Notes: generated from the letters alone by a model not told the origin. A stretch of DNA of 64,000 bases from Pseudomonas syringae KCTC 12500 (GCF_000507185.2 NZ_AYTM02000002.1:4809501-4873500); one strand, 5' to 3'; counted from the first letter of the stretch, positions 9,701 through 19,107 are shown. Made by a program: numbers and translations.

Positions 9701-11232
9701 TTGGCCTTTTCCTCTTTCAGGAATGCCTTGAAGCGCACCAGTTCGGTCAGCCGGTAGCCACGGTATCTGCCCATCGCCAGCATGAAGCCGACCAGCACCA
9801 GCAGCACAGCCGGGAAGGTAAAGACGAAATAGGTCAGTTCCGGCACGCTCATGATCAGGTGCGCCAGCGACGCGGCGAACAGCGTACCGATGGCGACCTT
9901 CATGGCATGGCTGCCGCCACGCTCTTCCCAGGTGATCGACAGGCGTTCGATGGTCATGGTCAGAATCACCATCGGGAACAGCGCAACCGACAGGCCGCGT
10001 TCCAGCCCGAGCTTGTGGCTGAACAGGCTGATGGCGGCGATCAGCACCACGACGAAGGTCAGTACCACCGACAGGCGCGGCAGCATTTGCAGTTTCAGGT
10101 GCTCCAGATACGAGCGCAGTGACAGGCCCAGCGCGGTGATCACGGTAAACAGTGCGATGCCGAAGCCCAGTTGCGTTTCCCGGAACGCCAGCGCAATCAG
10201 CACCGGGGTGAAGGTGCCCAGTGTCTGCAGGCCGATCAGGTTGCGCAGAATCAGGATGACCAGCACGCCAATCGGGATCATGACCATGATCATGAAGGTC
10301 TGCTGGGTCTGCAGCGGCAAGCCGTACAGCGAATAGGCCAGGAAGTCCGAGTCGGTGCTGGCGTCGGTCAGTTTGGCGAGGCGCATCGCGTTCATTTCAC
10401 TGTTGTTGAGGCTGAACGTGACTTGCACCTTCTTGCCGCCTTCGACGCTGACCAGGCCTTCCTCGCCGGTCCACCAGAGCAGCCGATCGTCCGGCAGGCC
10501 GGCTTCGCCGGTGTCAGGATTGAAGTACAGCCATTCCTTGCCGTTGAAGCTGCGCAGCCAGAGTTCCGGTGTCTGCTGCTCGGCATCCAGGCGAATGGTG
10601 TGGGCTTTTTCCAGCGGTACGTGGGCGATCGACAGCAGCAGCTCGGTGACCCGGGCCTTGTTGGACGCCGAGTTATCACCGGCCAGCAGCAGTTTGACGT
10701 TATCGTCATTCAGGTTGTTAACGCGCTTGATCGCCTCGGTGATGAACGTCTCAACGTCCGCCGAATGCTGGCGAATGGGTGCCAGCAGCGCTTCCGCGGC
10801 GATCTTTTCCGGGCCTTCGACGGTCATGCTGTCGCGAAAGATAGGCCCTTTGACCTTGGGTTTTTCACCGCTGTAACGCTTGGTCAGCACCAGTCGGTAG
10901 TAAAGGGTCTGGTTGCCGGTGGCGCGACGGGCCGACCAGGTGACCTTACGGTTGCCGTCAGCGCGGTTGACGCTGACGCCGTAATTGTTGGAGATGAAGC
11001 TTTCATTGAGGCTGATGTAGTCGTGGGCCAGCGGCGGCACGAACATTTGCACCTTCACCGAATCCTTGGGATTGGCGACGAACTCGACTTTGGCGTCGAT
11101 ATTCCACAGGTCATCGGTTTCGTCTTCGCTGACGGGTATGCCCAGCGCCAGAATCTGATAGGCCGTGATCGCGATGCCGAGGGTCACCAGGGCAGTGATC
11201 AGGATCTTCAGATGGAGTGTAAGAGAGCGCAT
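9697..11232 (-). CDS. Inactive transglutaminase / 7TM membrane protein (UUP1-type)
   Basis: A 511-residue membrane protein. One N-terminal membrane segment (LKILITALVTLGIAITAYQI) is followed by about 250 extracytoplasmic residues resembling an inactive transglutaminase domain, then a C-terminal block of about seven membrane helices (from MIMVMIPIGVLVILILRNLIG to FVFTFPAVLLVLVGFMLAM). This layout matches the PF14400/PF14402 pair. The start MRSLTLHLK at 11232 puts the membrane anchor at the N-terminus; 28 further upstream codons lack family character. It lies 4 bases after the protease gene and overlaps the ATP-grasp gene. Confidence 0.85.
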   Translation of the reverse strand: MRSLTLHLKILITALVTLGIAITAYQILALGIPVSEDETDDLWNIDAKVEFVANPKDSVKVQMFVPPLAHDYISLNESFISNNYGVSVNRADGNRKVTWSARRATGNQTLYYRLVLTKRYSGEKPKVKGPIFRDSMTVEGPEKIAAEALLAPIRQHSADVETFITEAIKRVNNLNDDNVKLLLAGDNSASNKARVTELLLSIAHVPLEKAHTIRLDAEQQTPELWLRSFNGKEWLYFNPDTGEAGLPDDRLLWWTGEEGLVSVEGGKKVQVTFSLNNSEMNAMRLAKLTDASTDSDFLAYSLYGLPLQTQQTFMIMVMIPIGVLVILILRNLIGLQTLGTFTPVLIALAFRETQLGFGIALFTVITALGLSLRSYLEHLKLQMLPRLSVVLTFVVVLIAAISLFSHKLGLERGLSVALFPMVILTMTIERLSITWEERGGSHAMKVAIGTLFAASLAHLIMSVPELTYFVFTFPAVLLVLVGFMLAMGRYRGYRLTELVRFKAFLKEEKAK

Positions 11233-11236
11233 GGAT

Positions 11237-11773
11237 TTACTCTGCGTTTTGAGCGACGGAAGCGCAGCCGGGCTTCCCTGCCGCATATTTAAGACTTGGA
11301 TCGACCAGCGCATCAAAGCGTTTCAAGGCTTCGGAGCCGATCAAAAGCGGGTATTGGAAAGCACTTCGGTCAGTCAAGTTCACTTCTATGGTGCGTAAAG
11401 ATTCACCCATACAGATATCGAGGCTGATTACCGGACGTGACGAATACCGATTGTCGTCATCCGGGTCGAGATCGTCGGCACGCCGCTTGATCTTGCTGAC
11501 CCGCGCCAGGGGGCGCTCGATGGGGTGTACATGCTTGCTGTCGCTGGCCAGATAGAAGCGCACCCAGCTTTCGCCATCGCGCTTGAAATGTTTGATGTCG
11601 CGGGCGCTCAGTGAGGCGGTCTTGGCGCCGGTGTCGAGCTTGGCGGCGATCTCGATATCGATTTCGCTCAGCCTGGCGTATTCATTGAGGCCATAGACTG
11701 TCTTGTTGGCGGCCAGGGTCAGGCCGGGCAAAAACAGAAGGCTGAACAGTGTGGGGAGGGTAGTCAGTCTCAT
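11237..11773 (-). CDS. Retropepsin-like aspartic protease, exported (RimK/LysX-associated, PF05618)
   Basis: A 178-residue protein with a clear signal peptide (MRLTTLPTLFSLLFLPGLTLA). The retropepsin-type active-site motif AKLDTGAKTASLSA (about 42-55) carries the single catalytic aspartate, so the enzyme should act as a dimer in the periplasm. The family is often annotated as ATP-dependent zinc protease, but no zinc motif is visible here. It is the first gene of the operon with the 7TM protein and the ATP-grasp ligase. Confidence 0.85.
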   Translation of the reverse strand: MRLTTLPTLFSLLFLPGLTLAANKTVYGLNEYARLSEIDIEIAAKLDTGAKTASLSARDIKHFKRDGESWVRFYLASDSKHVHPIERPLARVSKIKRRADDLDPDDDNRYSSRPVISLDICMGESLRTIEVNLTDRSAFQYPLLIGSEALKRFDALVDPSLKYAAGKPGCASVAQNAE

Positions 11774-11987
11774 AAATCCTGGCGCGATGAGCGAACAACT
11801 TCAGGGTCAGGGCGCAAATGGAATTGACCTGATGATGATAGGGCAGGCGGTTCGCAGACGCTGGCTCCGCTGCGGAGCGCGCTGTACGGACGCGACGCAT
11901 TCTAGCATGAAGCCCTGCAGCTGCCAGTGATCAACCTGTGTGGCTGTTCAGGTTGCTGTGTCGAGCAGCGCTTGCTCGTTTTGGCTG

Positions 11988-12072
11988 ATTGTCGACAATG
12001 CAGGGTTTGGCTTTGACGTATTGAGCAAATATGGCTAGATTTGAGCGCATATAGTCATGAGGTGTCGACAAT
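11988..12072 (+). promoter_or_regulatory. Candidate GntR operators: two tgtcgaca palindromes before the prp regulator
   Basis: A perfect 12-bp palindrome attgtcgacaat lies at 11988-11999, and a second copy of its core, tgtcgacaat, lies at 12063-12072, across the ribosome site and start codon of the GntR gene. Paired sites of this kind suit dimeric GntR/FadR-type repressors, so autoregulation and control of the prp operon is a reasonable inference. No experiment is implied. Confidence 0.5.
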
Positions 12073-12790
12073 GCTGCAGGTGGTCGAAGAAACAATGACG
12101 GTTGCCGACGACTCGGAAACCCTCTCCGAGAACGTTTTCCGACGCATTCAATCGGCCATCGTGAAAGGCGAGATTGCCCCCGGCAGCAAGATTTCCGAGC
12201 CGGAACTGGCTCGCACCTATGGCATCAGTCGCGGACCGCTGCGCGAAGCGATTCACCGGCTCGAAGGGCAGCGCCTGGTGGTTCGTGTGCCGCATGTGGG
12301 CGCCCGGGTGGTGTCGCTCAGTCATGCCGAACTGATCGAACTCTATGAAATTCGCGAGTCACTGGAGGGTATGGCCTGTCGTCTGGCCGCCGAACGCATG
12401 ACCCAGGCCGAAATCGACGAGTTGCGCGGCGTTCTGGATACCCACGAACGCGACGCCGCGTTTCAGGCTGGGATCGGCTATTACCAGCAAGAGGGTGATT
12501 TCGACTTTCACTACCGCATCATCCAGGGCAGCGGCAATCGCACCCTCAGCCAGATGCTCTGCGGCGAGCTCTACCAGTTGGTGCGCATGTACCGCATTCA
12601 GTATTCCACCACGCCCAACCGGCCTCGCCAGGCCTTTGCCGAACATCACCGCATTCTCGACGCCATCGCCGACCGCGACGGTGAGCTGGCGGAATTGTTG
12701 ATGCGCCGCCATATCGGCGCGTCCAGACGCAACATCGAGCGCCACTATCAGGCCGCTTCCCAGACGACTTCCGACCGAGGTAAACAATGA
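12071..12790 (+). CDS. GntR-family (FadR subfamily) regulator of the methylcitrate operon
   Basis: A 239-residue regulator. The N-terminal winged helix (about 18-85) includes [28 protein letters not shown], and an all-alpha FCD effector domain follows ([21 protein letters not shown] to the end), with metal-type histidines in [10 protein letters not shown] and HHRILDAIA. Start 12071 is preferred because gaggtg lies 6 bases before it; TTG at 12041 and ATG at 12095 are alternatives. Its last codons overlap prpB (ATGA), so it belongs to the operon. The ligand is probably 2-methylcitrate or a related intermediate (inference from context). Confidence 0.88.
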   Translation: MLQVVEETMTVADDSETLSENVFRRIQSAIVKGEIAPGSKISEPELARTYGISRGPLREAIHRLEGQRLVVRVPHVGARVVSLSHAELIELYEIRESLEGMACRLAAERMTQAEIDELRGVLDTHERDAAFQAGIGYYQQEGDFDFHYRIIQGSGNRTLSQMLCGELYQLVRMYRIQYSTTPNRPRQAFAEHHRILDAIADRDGELAELLMRRHIGASRRNIERHYQAASQTTSDRGKQ

Positions 12791-13680
12791 GTCATAACAA
12801 CAGCACTCCCGGCCAGCGTTTCCGCGATGCAGTCGCCAGCGAACAGCCGCTGCAAGTGGTCGGCGCGATCAATGCCAACCACGCACTGCTCGCCAGGCGT
12901 GCCGGGTTCAAGGCCATTTATCTGTCAGGTGGCGGAGTCGCGGCGGGATCACTGGGCATTCCGGACCTGGGGATCACCGGTCTTGAAGACGTGCTGATCG
13001 ATGTGCGGCGCATCACCGACGTCTGCGATCTGCCGTTGCTGGTGGACGTCGACACCGGTTTCGGTTCTTCGGCTTTCAACGTGGCGCGGACCGTGCGCTC
13101 GATGATCAAGGCCGGGGCGGCGGCGATTCACATCGAGGATCAGGTCGGTGCCAAGCGTTGCGGGCACCGTCCCAACAAGGAAATCGTTTCCCAGCAGGAA
13201 ATGGTCGACCGGATCAAGGCTGCCGTGGATGCCCGGACTGACGACAGCTTCGTGATCATGGCGCGTACCGATGCGCTGGCCGTTGAAGGGCTGGAGTCGG
13301 CGCTGGAACGTGCCGCTGCCTGCATTGAAGCCGGCGCGGACATGGTGTTTCCCGAGGCCATCACCGAACTGGCGATGTACAAGCAATTCGCCAACCGCGC
13401 AGGCGTGCCGATCCTCGCCAACATCACCGAGTTCGGCGCCACGCCGTTGTTTACGGTCTATGAGCTGCGCGAGGCGGACGTGTCGCTGGTGCTGTATCCG
13501 CTTTCCGCATTCCGTGCGATGAACAAGGCTGCGGAAAATGTCTACTGCGCAATCCGCCGTGACGGCAGCCAGAAAAACGTGATCGACAGCATGCAGACGC
13601 GCATGGAGCTGTATGACGCGATCGATTACCACACATTCGAGCAGAAGCTGGATGCGCTGTTTGCGCAGAAGAAGGGGTGA
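12787..13680 (+). CDS. prpB: 2-methylisocitrate lyase
   Basis: Cleaves 2-methylisocitrate to pyruvate and succinate, the last step of the methylcitrate cycle for propionate. A member of the isocitrate lyase/PEP mutase superfamily with 297 residues, the usual PrpB length. Seen in the sequence: [28 protein letters not shown] (metal-binding aspartates), [20 protein letters not shown] containing the KRCGH catalytic signature (about 118-137), and [11 protein letters not shown]. The start codon overlaps the regulator's stop. Confidence 0.96.
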   Translation: MSHNNSTPGQRFRDAVASEQPLQVVGAINANHALLARRAGFKAIYLSGGGVAAGSLGIPDLGITGLEDVLIDVRRITDVCDLPLLVDVDTGFGSSAFNVARTVRSMIKAGAAAIHIEDQVGAKRCGHRPNKEIVSQQEMVDRIKAAVDARTDDSFVIMARTDALAVEGLESALERAAACIEAGADMVFPEAITELAMYKQFANRAGVPILANITEFGATPLFTVYELREADVSLVLYPLSAFRAMNKAAENVYCAIRRDGSQKNVIDSMQTRMELYDAIDYHTFEQKLDALFAQKKG

Positions 13681-13710
13681 TGCCTGTGAAATACCGGGCT
13701 TCTGGCCGCA

Positions 13711-13788
13711 GGCCGTAGGAGCGAACTTGTTCGCGAAAGGGCCGGTATATTCTTCGAAGATGTACCGTCTGAACCACAGTCTTCGCGC
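13711..13788. repeat. REP-like palindromic element between prpB and prpC
   Basis: Contains the hallmark taggagcgaacttgttcgcg of P. syringae-type REP sequences, followed by gaaagggccggtat, a hairpin tcttcgaaga, and cgtctgaaccacagtcttcgcg. Much the same sequence recurs at 40353-40462. Because it sits inside the operon, it may shape mRNA stability or relative expression of prpB and prpC. Confidence 0.75.
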
Positions 13789-13820
13789 CCCATCACACAA
13801 AAACAAAATTGGAGAACACC

Positions 13821-14948
13821 ATGGCTGAAGCAAAAGTATTGAGCGGTGCCGGGCTGCGCGGTCAGGTTGCCGGGCAGACGGCGTTGTCCACCGTAGGCAT
13901 GGCCGGTGCCGGGCTGACCTATCGAGGCTATGACGTGCGCGATCTGGCCGCCGAGGCGCGTTTTGAAGAAGTGGCCTACCTGCTGCTGTACGGCGAGCTG
14001 CCCAATCAGGCCGAATTGTCCGCCTATATGGACAAGCTCAAGCGCCTGCGCGATCTGCCGCAGGCCCTGAAAGAAGTGCTGGAGCGCATACCCGCCGACA
14101 CGCATCCGATGGACGTGATGCGCACCGGTGCTTCCATGCTCGGCACCCTGGAGCCGGAGCGCAGTTTCGATCAGCAGCGCGACTCAACCGACCGTCTGCT
14201 CGCAGCGTTCCCGGCGATCATGTGTTACTGGTATCGCTTCAGTCACGACGGCAAACGTATCGACTGCACCTCGGACGAAGACTCCATCGGCGGGAATTTT
14301 CTGCACCTGCTGCTGGACAGGGCGCCCAGCGAACTGCACCGCAAGGTCATGGACGTCTCGCTGATTCTGTACGCCGAGCACGAATTCAATGCCTCGACCT
14401 TCACCGCCCGCGTCTGCGCGTCGACCCTGTCGGACCTGTATTCCTGCGTCACGGCAGCCATCGGCACCTTGCGCGGCCCGCTGCACGGCGGTGCCAACGA
14501 GGCTGCAATGGAAATGATTCAGCGCTTCGCCTCGGCTGAAGAGGCAACCAAAGGCACGCTGGGCATGCTGGAGCGCAAGGAAAAGATCATGGGCTTTGGC
14601 CATGCGATCTACAAGGAGTCTGACCCGCGCAACGAGGTGATCAAGGGCTGGTCGAAGAAGCTCGCCGAGGAAGTGGGCGATACTGTGCTGTTCCCGGTCT
14701 CCGAGGCCATCGACAAGGTCATGTGGGAGCAGAAGAAACTGTTCCCCAACGCCGACTTCTACCATGCCTCGGCGTATCACTTCATGGGCATCCCGACCAA
14801 GCTGTTTACGCCGATCTTCGTTTGCTCACGCCTGACCGGCTGGGCCGCGCACGTTTTCGAGCAGCGCGCCAACAACCGCATCATTCGCCCGAGCGCCGAG
14901 TACATCGGCGTCGAACAGCGCGCGTTCGTACCTCTGGAACAGCGCTAG
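13821..14948 (+). CDS. prpC: 2-methylcitrate synthase
   Basis: Condenses propionyl-CoA with oxaloacetate. The 375-residue protein is a type-II-length citrate synthase paralogue. It shows LRGQVAGQTALSTVG and GLTYRGYDVRDLA at the N-terminus, then GPLHGGANEAAM (catalytic histidine), KIMGFGHAIYKESDPRN (second histidine) and FYHASAYHFMGIPTKLFTPIF with the active-site aspartate NADFY. ATG at 13821 follows a ttggag ribosome site. Its stop codon TAG is made from a TA target duplication plus the first base of an inserted MITE. Confidence 0.95.
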   Translation: MAEAKVLSGAGLRGQVAGQTALSTVGMAGAGLTYRGYDVRDLAAEARFEEVAYLLLYGELPNQAELSAYMDKLKRLRDLPQALKEVLERIPADTHPMDVMRTGASMLGTLEPERSFDQQRDSTDRLLAAFPAIMCYWYRFSHDGKRIDCTSDEDSIGGNFLHLLLDRAPSELHRKVMDVSLILYAEHEFNASTFTARVCASTLSDLYSCVTAAIGTLRGPLHGGANEAAMEMIQRFASAEEATKGTLGMLERKEKIMGFGHAIYKESDPRNEVIKGWSKKLAEEVGDTVLFPVSEAIDKVMWEQKKLFPNADFYHASAYHFMGIPTKLFTPIFVCSRLTGWAAHVFEQRANNRIIRPSAEYIGVEQRAFVPLEQR

Positions 14949-15088
14949 GCTCTGTACGAAAAGTCGGCGAGCGAAGGTCAGGCGAGGCAAAAACAGGCGA
15001 GGAAGCGGAGTCTACGTGTTGTAAATGAGCATTCCGAGCCTGTTTTTAACGAAGCATCACCGAGCGCAGCCACTTTTCGTACAGAGCC
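14948..15088. mobile_element. 141-bp MITE with 17-bp perfect terminal inverted repeats, TA target duplication
   Basis: The left end ggctctgtacgaaaagt (14948-14964) is the exact reverse complement of the right end acttttcgtacagagcc (15072-15088). TA stands on both sides (14946-14947 and 15089-15090). The interior is itself partly palindromic (aaaaacaggc against gcctgttttt), and it has no coding capacity. TA duplication is typical of IS630/Tc1-mariner transposases, so a non-autonomous derivative of such an element is likely. It lies between prpC and acnD in the prp operon. Confidence 0.85.
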
Positions 15089-15157
15089 TAAAAGGGGGCA
15101 GGGGAGCCGCTGAAGCTCCCCACCCGTATTCCGAACACTCCGTGATCGAGTCCCGCA

Positions 15158-17746
15158 ATGAACAGTGAATTTCGCAAACCGCTCCCTGGCACCCGACTGG
15201 ATTATTTCGACGCTCGGGCAGCCGTCGAGGCGCTCAAGCCCGGAGCTTATGCCACGCTGCCCTACACCTCGCGGGTGCTGGCCGAGAACCTGGTGCGCCG
15301 TTGTGATCCGGCGACCTTGAATGCCTCGTTGGCCCAGCTCATCGAGCGCAAGCGTGATCTGGATTTTCCCTGGTTCCCGGCACGCGTGGTCTGCCACGAT
15401 ATTCTGGGTCAGACCGCGCTGGTCGACCTTGCCGGGCTTCGTGACGCGATCGCTTCGCAGGGCGGCGATCCTGCGCTGGTCAACCCGGTGGTTCCGGTGC
15501 AACTGATCGTCGATCACTCGCTGGCAGTGGAGTCCGACGGTAATGACCCGCAGGCGTTCGCCAAGAACCGCGCCATTGAGGACCGTCGCAACGAAGACCG
15601 TTTTCATTTCATTGACTGGACCAAGCAGGCGTTCAAGAACGTCGAAGTGATCCCGCCGGGCAACGGCATCATGCACCAGATCAATCTGGAGAAAATGTCA
15701 CCGGTGGTGCAGGTGCTCGACGGCGTAGCCTTTCCCGACACACTGGTGGGCACGGACAGCCACACGCCACATGTCGACGCCCTGGGTGTGATTGCCATCG
15801 GCGTCGGCGGGCTCGAGGCCGAGAACGTCATGCTCGGGCGCGCCTCGTGGATGCGTCTGCCGGACATCATCGGCGTCGAACTGACCGGGCGCCATCAGCC
15901 AGGCATCACCGCCACCGACCTGGTGCTCGCGCTGACCGAATACCTGCGTCAGCAGAAAGTGGTCGGTGCCTATCTGGAGTTTTACGGCGCAGGTGCGTCG
16001 AGTCTGACCCTGGGCGACCGGGCGACGATCTCCAACATGGCGCCTGAATATGGCGCGACGGCGGCGATGTTTTCGATTGATTCGCAAACCATCGACTACC
16101 TGCGTTTGACCGGTCGCGAGGACGAGCAGGTCAAGCTGGTCGAGCTGTATGCCCGGCACACCGGTCTTTGGTCGGACAGCCTGAGCGAGGTGCAGTACGA
16201 GCGGGTGCTGAGTTTCGATCTGTCCAGTGTGGTACGCAACATGGCCGGGCCCTCCAACCCCCATGCGCGGGTCGCCACCGCTGATCTGGCGGCCAGAGGG
16301 ATTGCCGGGCAATGGGACGAGGTGCCGGGGCAGATGCCCGACGGCGCGGTGATCATCGCTGCGATCACCAGTTGCACCAACACCAGCAACCCGCGCAACG
16401 TCATTGCTGCCGGTCTGCTGGCACGCAACGCCAACCGCCTGGGGCTGCTGCGCAAGCCGTGGGTGAAATCATCGCTGGCACCTGGCTCGAAAACCGTGGC
16501 GCTGTACCTGGACGCAGCAGGGCTGACCTCGGAGCTGGAGCAACTGGGTTTTGGCGTCGTAGCCTTTGCCTGCACCACCTGCAACGGCATGTCCGGCGCG
16601 CTCGATCCGCTGATCCAGCAGGAAATCATCGACCGTGACCTCTACGCCACGGCGGTCTTGTCCGGTAACCGTAATTTCGACGGGCGTATTCACCCCTATG
16701 CCAAGCAGGCCTTTCTGGCCTCGCCACCCCTGGTGGTGGCGTACGCCATTGCAGGGACCATCCGTTTCGATATTGAAAACGACGTGCTGGGCGTCGCCGA
16801 GGGCCAGGAAATCCGTCTCAAGGACATCTGGCCGAGCGATGAAGAGATCGATGCCGTCGTGCAGGCGTCGGTCAAGCCGGAGCAGTTCCGCCAGGTCTAT
16901 ATCCCGATGTTTGCCATTGAAGAGCACAGCGGGCCGAAGGTCGAGCCGCTCTACGACTGGCGTCCGATGAGCACCTACATCCGTCGCCCGCCCTACTGGG
17001 AAGGCGCGCTGGCCGGAGAGCGCACGCTCAAGGGCATGCGGGCGCTGGCCGTGCTGCCGGACAACATCACCACCGATCACCTGTCGCCGTCCAACGCGAT
17101 CATGCTCGACAGTGCGGCGGGCGAGTACCTGGCGAAAATGGGCCTGCCGGAGGAAGACTTCAACTCCTACGCGACCCATCGGGGCGACCACCTGACCGCC
17201 CAGCGCGCGACCTTTGCCAACCCGCAACTGGTCAACGAGATGGCAGTGGTCGACGGCAAGGTCAAAAAAGGCTCGCTGACCCGTATCGAACCCGAAGGTG
17301 TGGTCACACGCATGTGGGAAGCCATCGAAACCTACATGGCGCGCAAGCAACCGTTGATCATCATTGCCGGTGCCGACTATGGGCAGGGCTCGTCCCGTGA
17401 CTGGGCGGCCAAAGGCGTCAGGCTGGCGGGCGTCGAAGCGATTGCTGCAGAAGGGTTCGAGCGTATTCACCGCACCAATCTGGTCGGCATGGGCGTGCTG
17501 CCGCTGGAGTTCAAGCCGGGCACCAGCCGTCTGACCCTGGGCATCGACGGCAGCGAAACCTTCGATGTGATCGGCCAGCGCACACCGCGCGCGACGTTGA
17601 CGCTGGTGATTCAACGCCGTAACGGCGAGCGCGTCGAGGTGCCGGTGACCTGTCGTCTGGACACCGCCGAAGAGCTCTCTATTTATGAGGCGGGCGGCGT
17701 ATTGCAGCGTTTTGCTCAGGACTTTCTGGAGGCTACTGCATCATAG
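15158..17746 (+). CDS. acnD: Fe/S-dependent 2-methylcitrate dehydratase AcnD
   Basis: Aconitase-family enzyme that dehydrates 2-methylcitrate, working with PrpF in place of PrpD. The 862-residue length suits AcnD (shorter than AcnA). Seen: LVGTDSHTPHVDALGVIAIGVGG, the cluster cysteine in ITSCTNTSNPRNVI, and the pair in FACTTCNGMSGALDP, which together hold the [4Fe-4S] cluster; the C-terminal swivel domain has GADYGQGSSRDWAAKG. ATG at 15158 is 70 bases downstream of the MITE, so any operon transcript must read through that palindrome. Confidence 0.95.
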   Translation: MNSEFRKPLPGTRLDYFDARAAVEALKPGAYATLPYTSRVLAENLVRRCDPATLNASLAQLIERKRDLDFPWFPARVVCHDILGQTALVDLAGLRDAIASQGGDPALVNPVVPVQLIVDHSLAVESDGNDPQAFAKNRAIEDRRNEDRFHFIDWTKQAFKNVEVIPPGNGIMHQINLEKMSPVVQVLDGVAFPDTLVGTDSHTPHVDALGVIAIGVGGLEAENVMLGRASWMRLPDIIGVELTGRHQPGITATDLVLALTEYLRQQKVVGAYLEFYGAGASSLTLGDRATISNMAPEYGATAAMFSIDSQTIDYLRLTGREDEQVKLVELYARHTGLWSDSLSEVQYERVLSFDLSSVVRNMAGPSNPHARVATADLAARGIAGQWDEVPGQMPDGAVIIAAITSCTNTSNPRNVIAAGLLARNANRLGLLRKPWVKSSLAPGSKTVALYLDAAGLTSELEQLGFGVVAFACTTCNGMSGALDPLIQQEIIDRDLYATAVLSGNRNFDGRIHPYAKQAFLASPPLVVAYAIAGTIRFDIENDVLGVAEGQEIRLKDIWPSDEEIDAVVQASVKPEQFRQVYIPMFAIEEHSGPKVEPLYDWRPMSTYIRRPPYWEGALAGERTLKGMRALAVLPDNITTDHLSPSNAIMLDSAAGEYLAKMGLPEEDFNSYATHRGDHLTAQRATFANPQLVNEMAVVDGKVKKGSLTRIEPEGVVTRMWEAIETYMARKQPLIIIAGADYGQGSSRDWAAKGVRLAGVEAIAAEGFERIHRTNLVGMGVLPLEFKPGTSRLTLGIDGSETFDVIGQRTPRATLTLVIQRRNGERVEVPVTCRLDTAEELSIYEAGGVLQRFAQDFLEATAS

Positions 17747-17755
17747 CTACGCTGG

Positions 17756-17870
17756 AGCGTGAGGAACGATAAGCGTGCGCAAGAGCACTATCGTGCCAAT
17801 GCTCCGCGTTGGCATGCAGTTCTGGACGCTCTGCGTCCGATTTTGAGCGCGCAGCGCGCTCTTTGAACAG
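17756..17870. repeat. Intergenic repeat related to the thrH-pabB gacgcagagcgtc family
   Basis: Contains gttctggacgctctgcgtcc (17819-17838), identical to 7261-7280. Before it, ctatcgtgccaatgctccgcgttgg matches ctatcgtgccgacgctctgcgtcgg at 7231 with a few changes. Other palindromic units follow (gagcgcgcagcgcgctc). It lies between acnD and prpF inside the prp operon. Confidence 0.75.
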
Positions 17871-17882
17871 GACAACGAATTC

Positions 17883-19073
17883 ATGGCTCATTCACCCCAC
17901 ATCCGCATCCCCGCCACCTACATGCGCGGTGGCACCAGCAAGGGTGTGTTTTTCAGGCTGACTGATCTGCCCGAAGCTGCACAGGTTCCGGGCGCGGCGC
18001 GGGATGCGCTGCTGTTGCGGGTCATCGGCAGCCCTGACCCCTATGAAAAGCAGATCGACGGCATGGGCGGGGCAACGTCGAGTACCAGCAAGAGCGTGAT
18101 TGTTTCGCGCAGCAGCAGGCCCGACCACGATGTCGATTACCTGTTTGGCCAAGTATCCATCGACAAGCCGTTTGTCGACTGGAGCGGCAATTGCGGCAAC
18201 CTGTCAGCGGCCGTGGGGCCGTTCGCGATTACCAGTGGCCTGGTCGACCCGGGCCGTGTTCCGCAGGACGGCGTCGCGGTGGTGCGTATCTGGCAGGCCA
18301 ACATCGGCAAGACCATCATCGCCCATGTGCCGATCAGCAACGGCGTGGTGCAGGAAACCGGTGATTTCGAGCTGGATGGCGTGACCTTCCCGGCAGCTGA
18401 AGTGCCACTGGAGTTTCTCGACCCGGCGGCGGACGAAGAGGGCGCGGGCGGCTCGATGTTTCCGACGGGCAATCTGGTGGACGAGCTGGAGGTGCCCGGC
18501 ATCGGCATTCTGAAGGCGACCATGATCAATGCCGGCATCCCGACGATTTTCGTTAACGCCGCCGATATCGGTTACTCCGGCACTGAGCTGCAGGGCGATA
18601 TCAACGGTGATCCGCAGGCGCTGGCCCGTCTGGAGGCCATTCGTGCCTACGGTGCGCTGCGCATGGGCCTGATCGGCAACATCGATGAAGCTGCCGCACG
18701 CCAGCACACGCCCAAGGTGGCCTTTGTCGCTGCGCCCGCCGATTACGTGGCGTCGAGTGGCAAGCCTGTGGCTGCGCAGGATATCGAGCTGCTGGTACGC
18801 GCCGTGTCGATGGGCAAGCTGCACCATGCGATGATGGGCACGGCTGCGGTGGCCATCGGCACAGCGGCGGCCATTCCGGGCACGCTGGTGAATCTGGCCG
18901 CTGGCGGTCAGGCACGCAGTGCGGTCAACTTTGGCCATCCCTCCGGCACATTGCGGGTCGGCGCCCAGGCCGTTCAGGAGGGCGGTGACTGGAAAGTCAC
19001 CAAGGCCTTGATGAGCCGCAGCGCCCGCGTGCTGATGGAAGGCTGGGTGCGGGTGCCGCAGCCAGGCGCCTGA
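17883..19073 (+). CDS. prpF: 2-methylaconitate cis-trans isomerase PrpF
   Basis: Isomerises the AcnD product so that it can be rehydrated in the methylcitrate cycle. It is 396 residues long with a diaminopimelate-epimerase-like fold. The N-terminal signature is IPATYMRGGTSKGVFF (about 7-22), followed by DGMGGATSSTSKSVIVS, and GNCGNLSAAVGPFAI (about 101-115) with the catalytic cysteine region. C-terminal NFGHPSGTLRVGA is also typical. No prpD gene follows in this operon, in line with the AcnD/PrpF route. Confidence 0.95.
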   Translation: MAHSPHIRIPATYMRGGTSKGVFFRLTDLPEAAQVPGAARDALLLRVIGSPDPYEKQIDGMGGATSSTSKSVIVSRSSRPDHDVDYLFGQVSIDKPFVDWSGNCGNLSAAVGPFAITSGLVDPGRVPQDGVAVVRIWQANIGKTIIAHVPISNGVVQETGDFELDGVTFPAAEVPLEFLDPAADEEGAGGSMFPTGNLVDELEVPGIGILKATMINAGIPTIFVNAADIGYSGTELQGDINGDPQALARLEAIRAYGALRMGLIGNIDEAAARQHTPKVAFVAAPADYVASSGKPVAAQDIELLVRAVSMGKLHHAMMGTAAVAIGTAAAIPGTLVNLAAGGQARSAVNFGHPSGTLRVGAQAVQEGGDWKVTKALMSRSARVLMEGWVRVPQPGA

Positions 19074-19107
19074 AGTCGTCAGCTTGCAAGGGGGGGGCTC
19101 GCAGCGT

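Noticed and set aside
15871..17614. Long antisense frames across acnD, ppsA, prpF and rlmL
   Set aside because: High-GC third-codon-position bias of Pseudomonas genes leaves long open antisense frames; the sense proteins are clearly recognised families.
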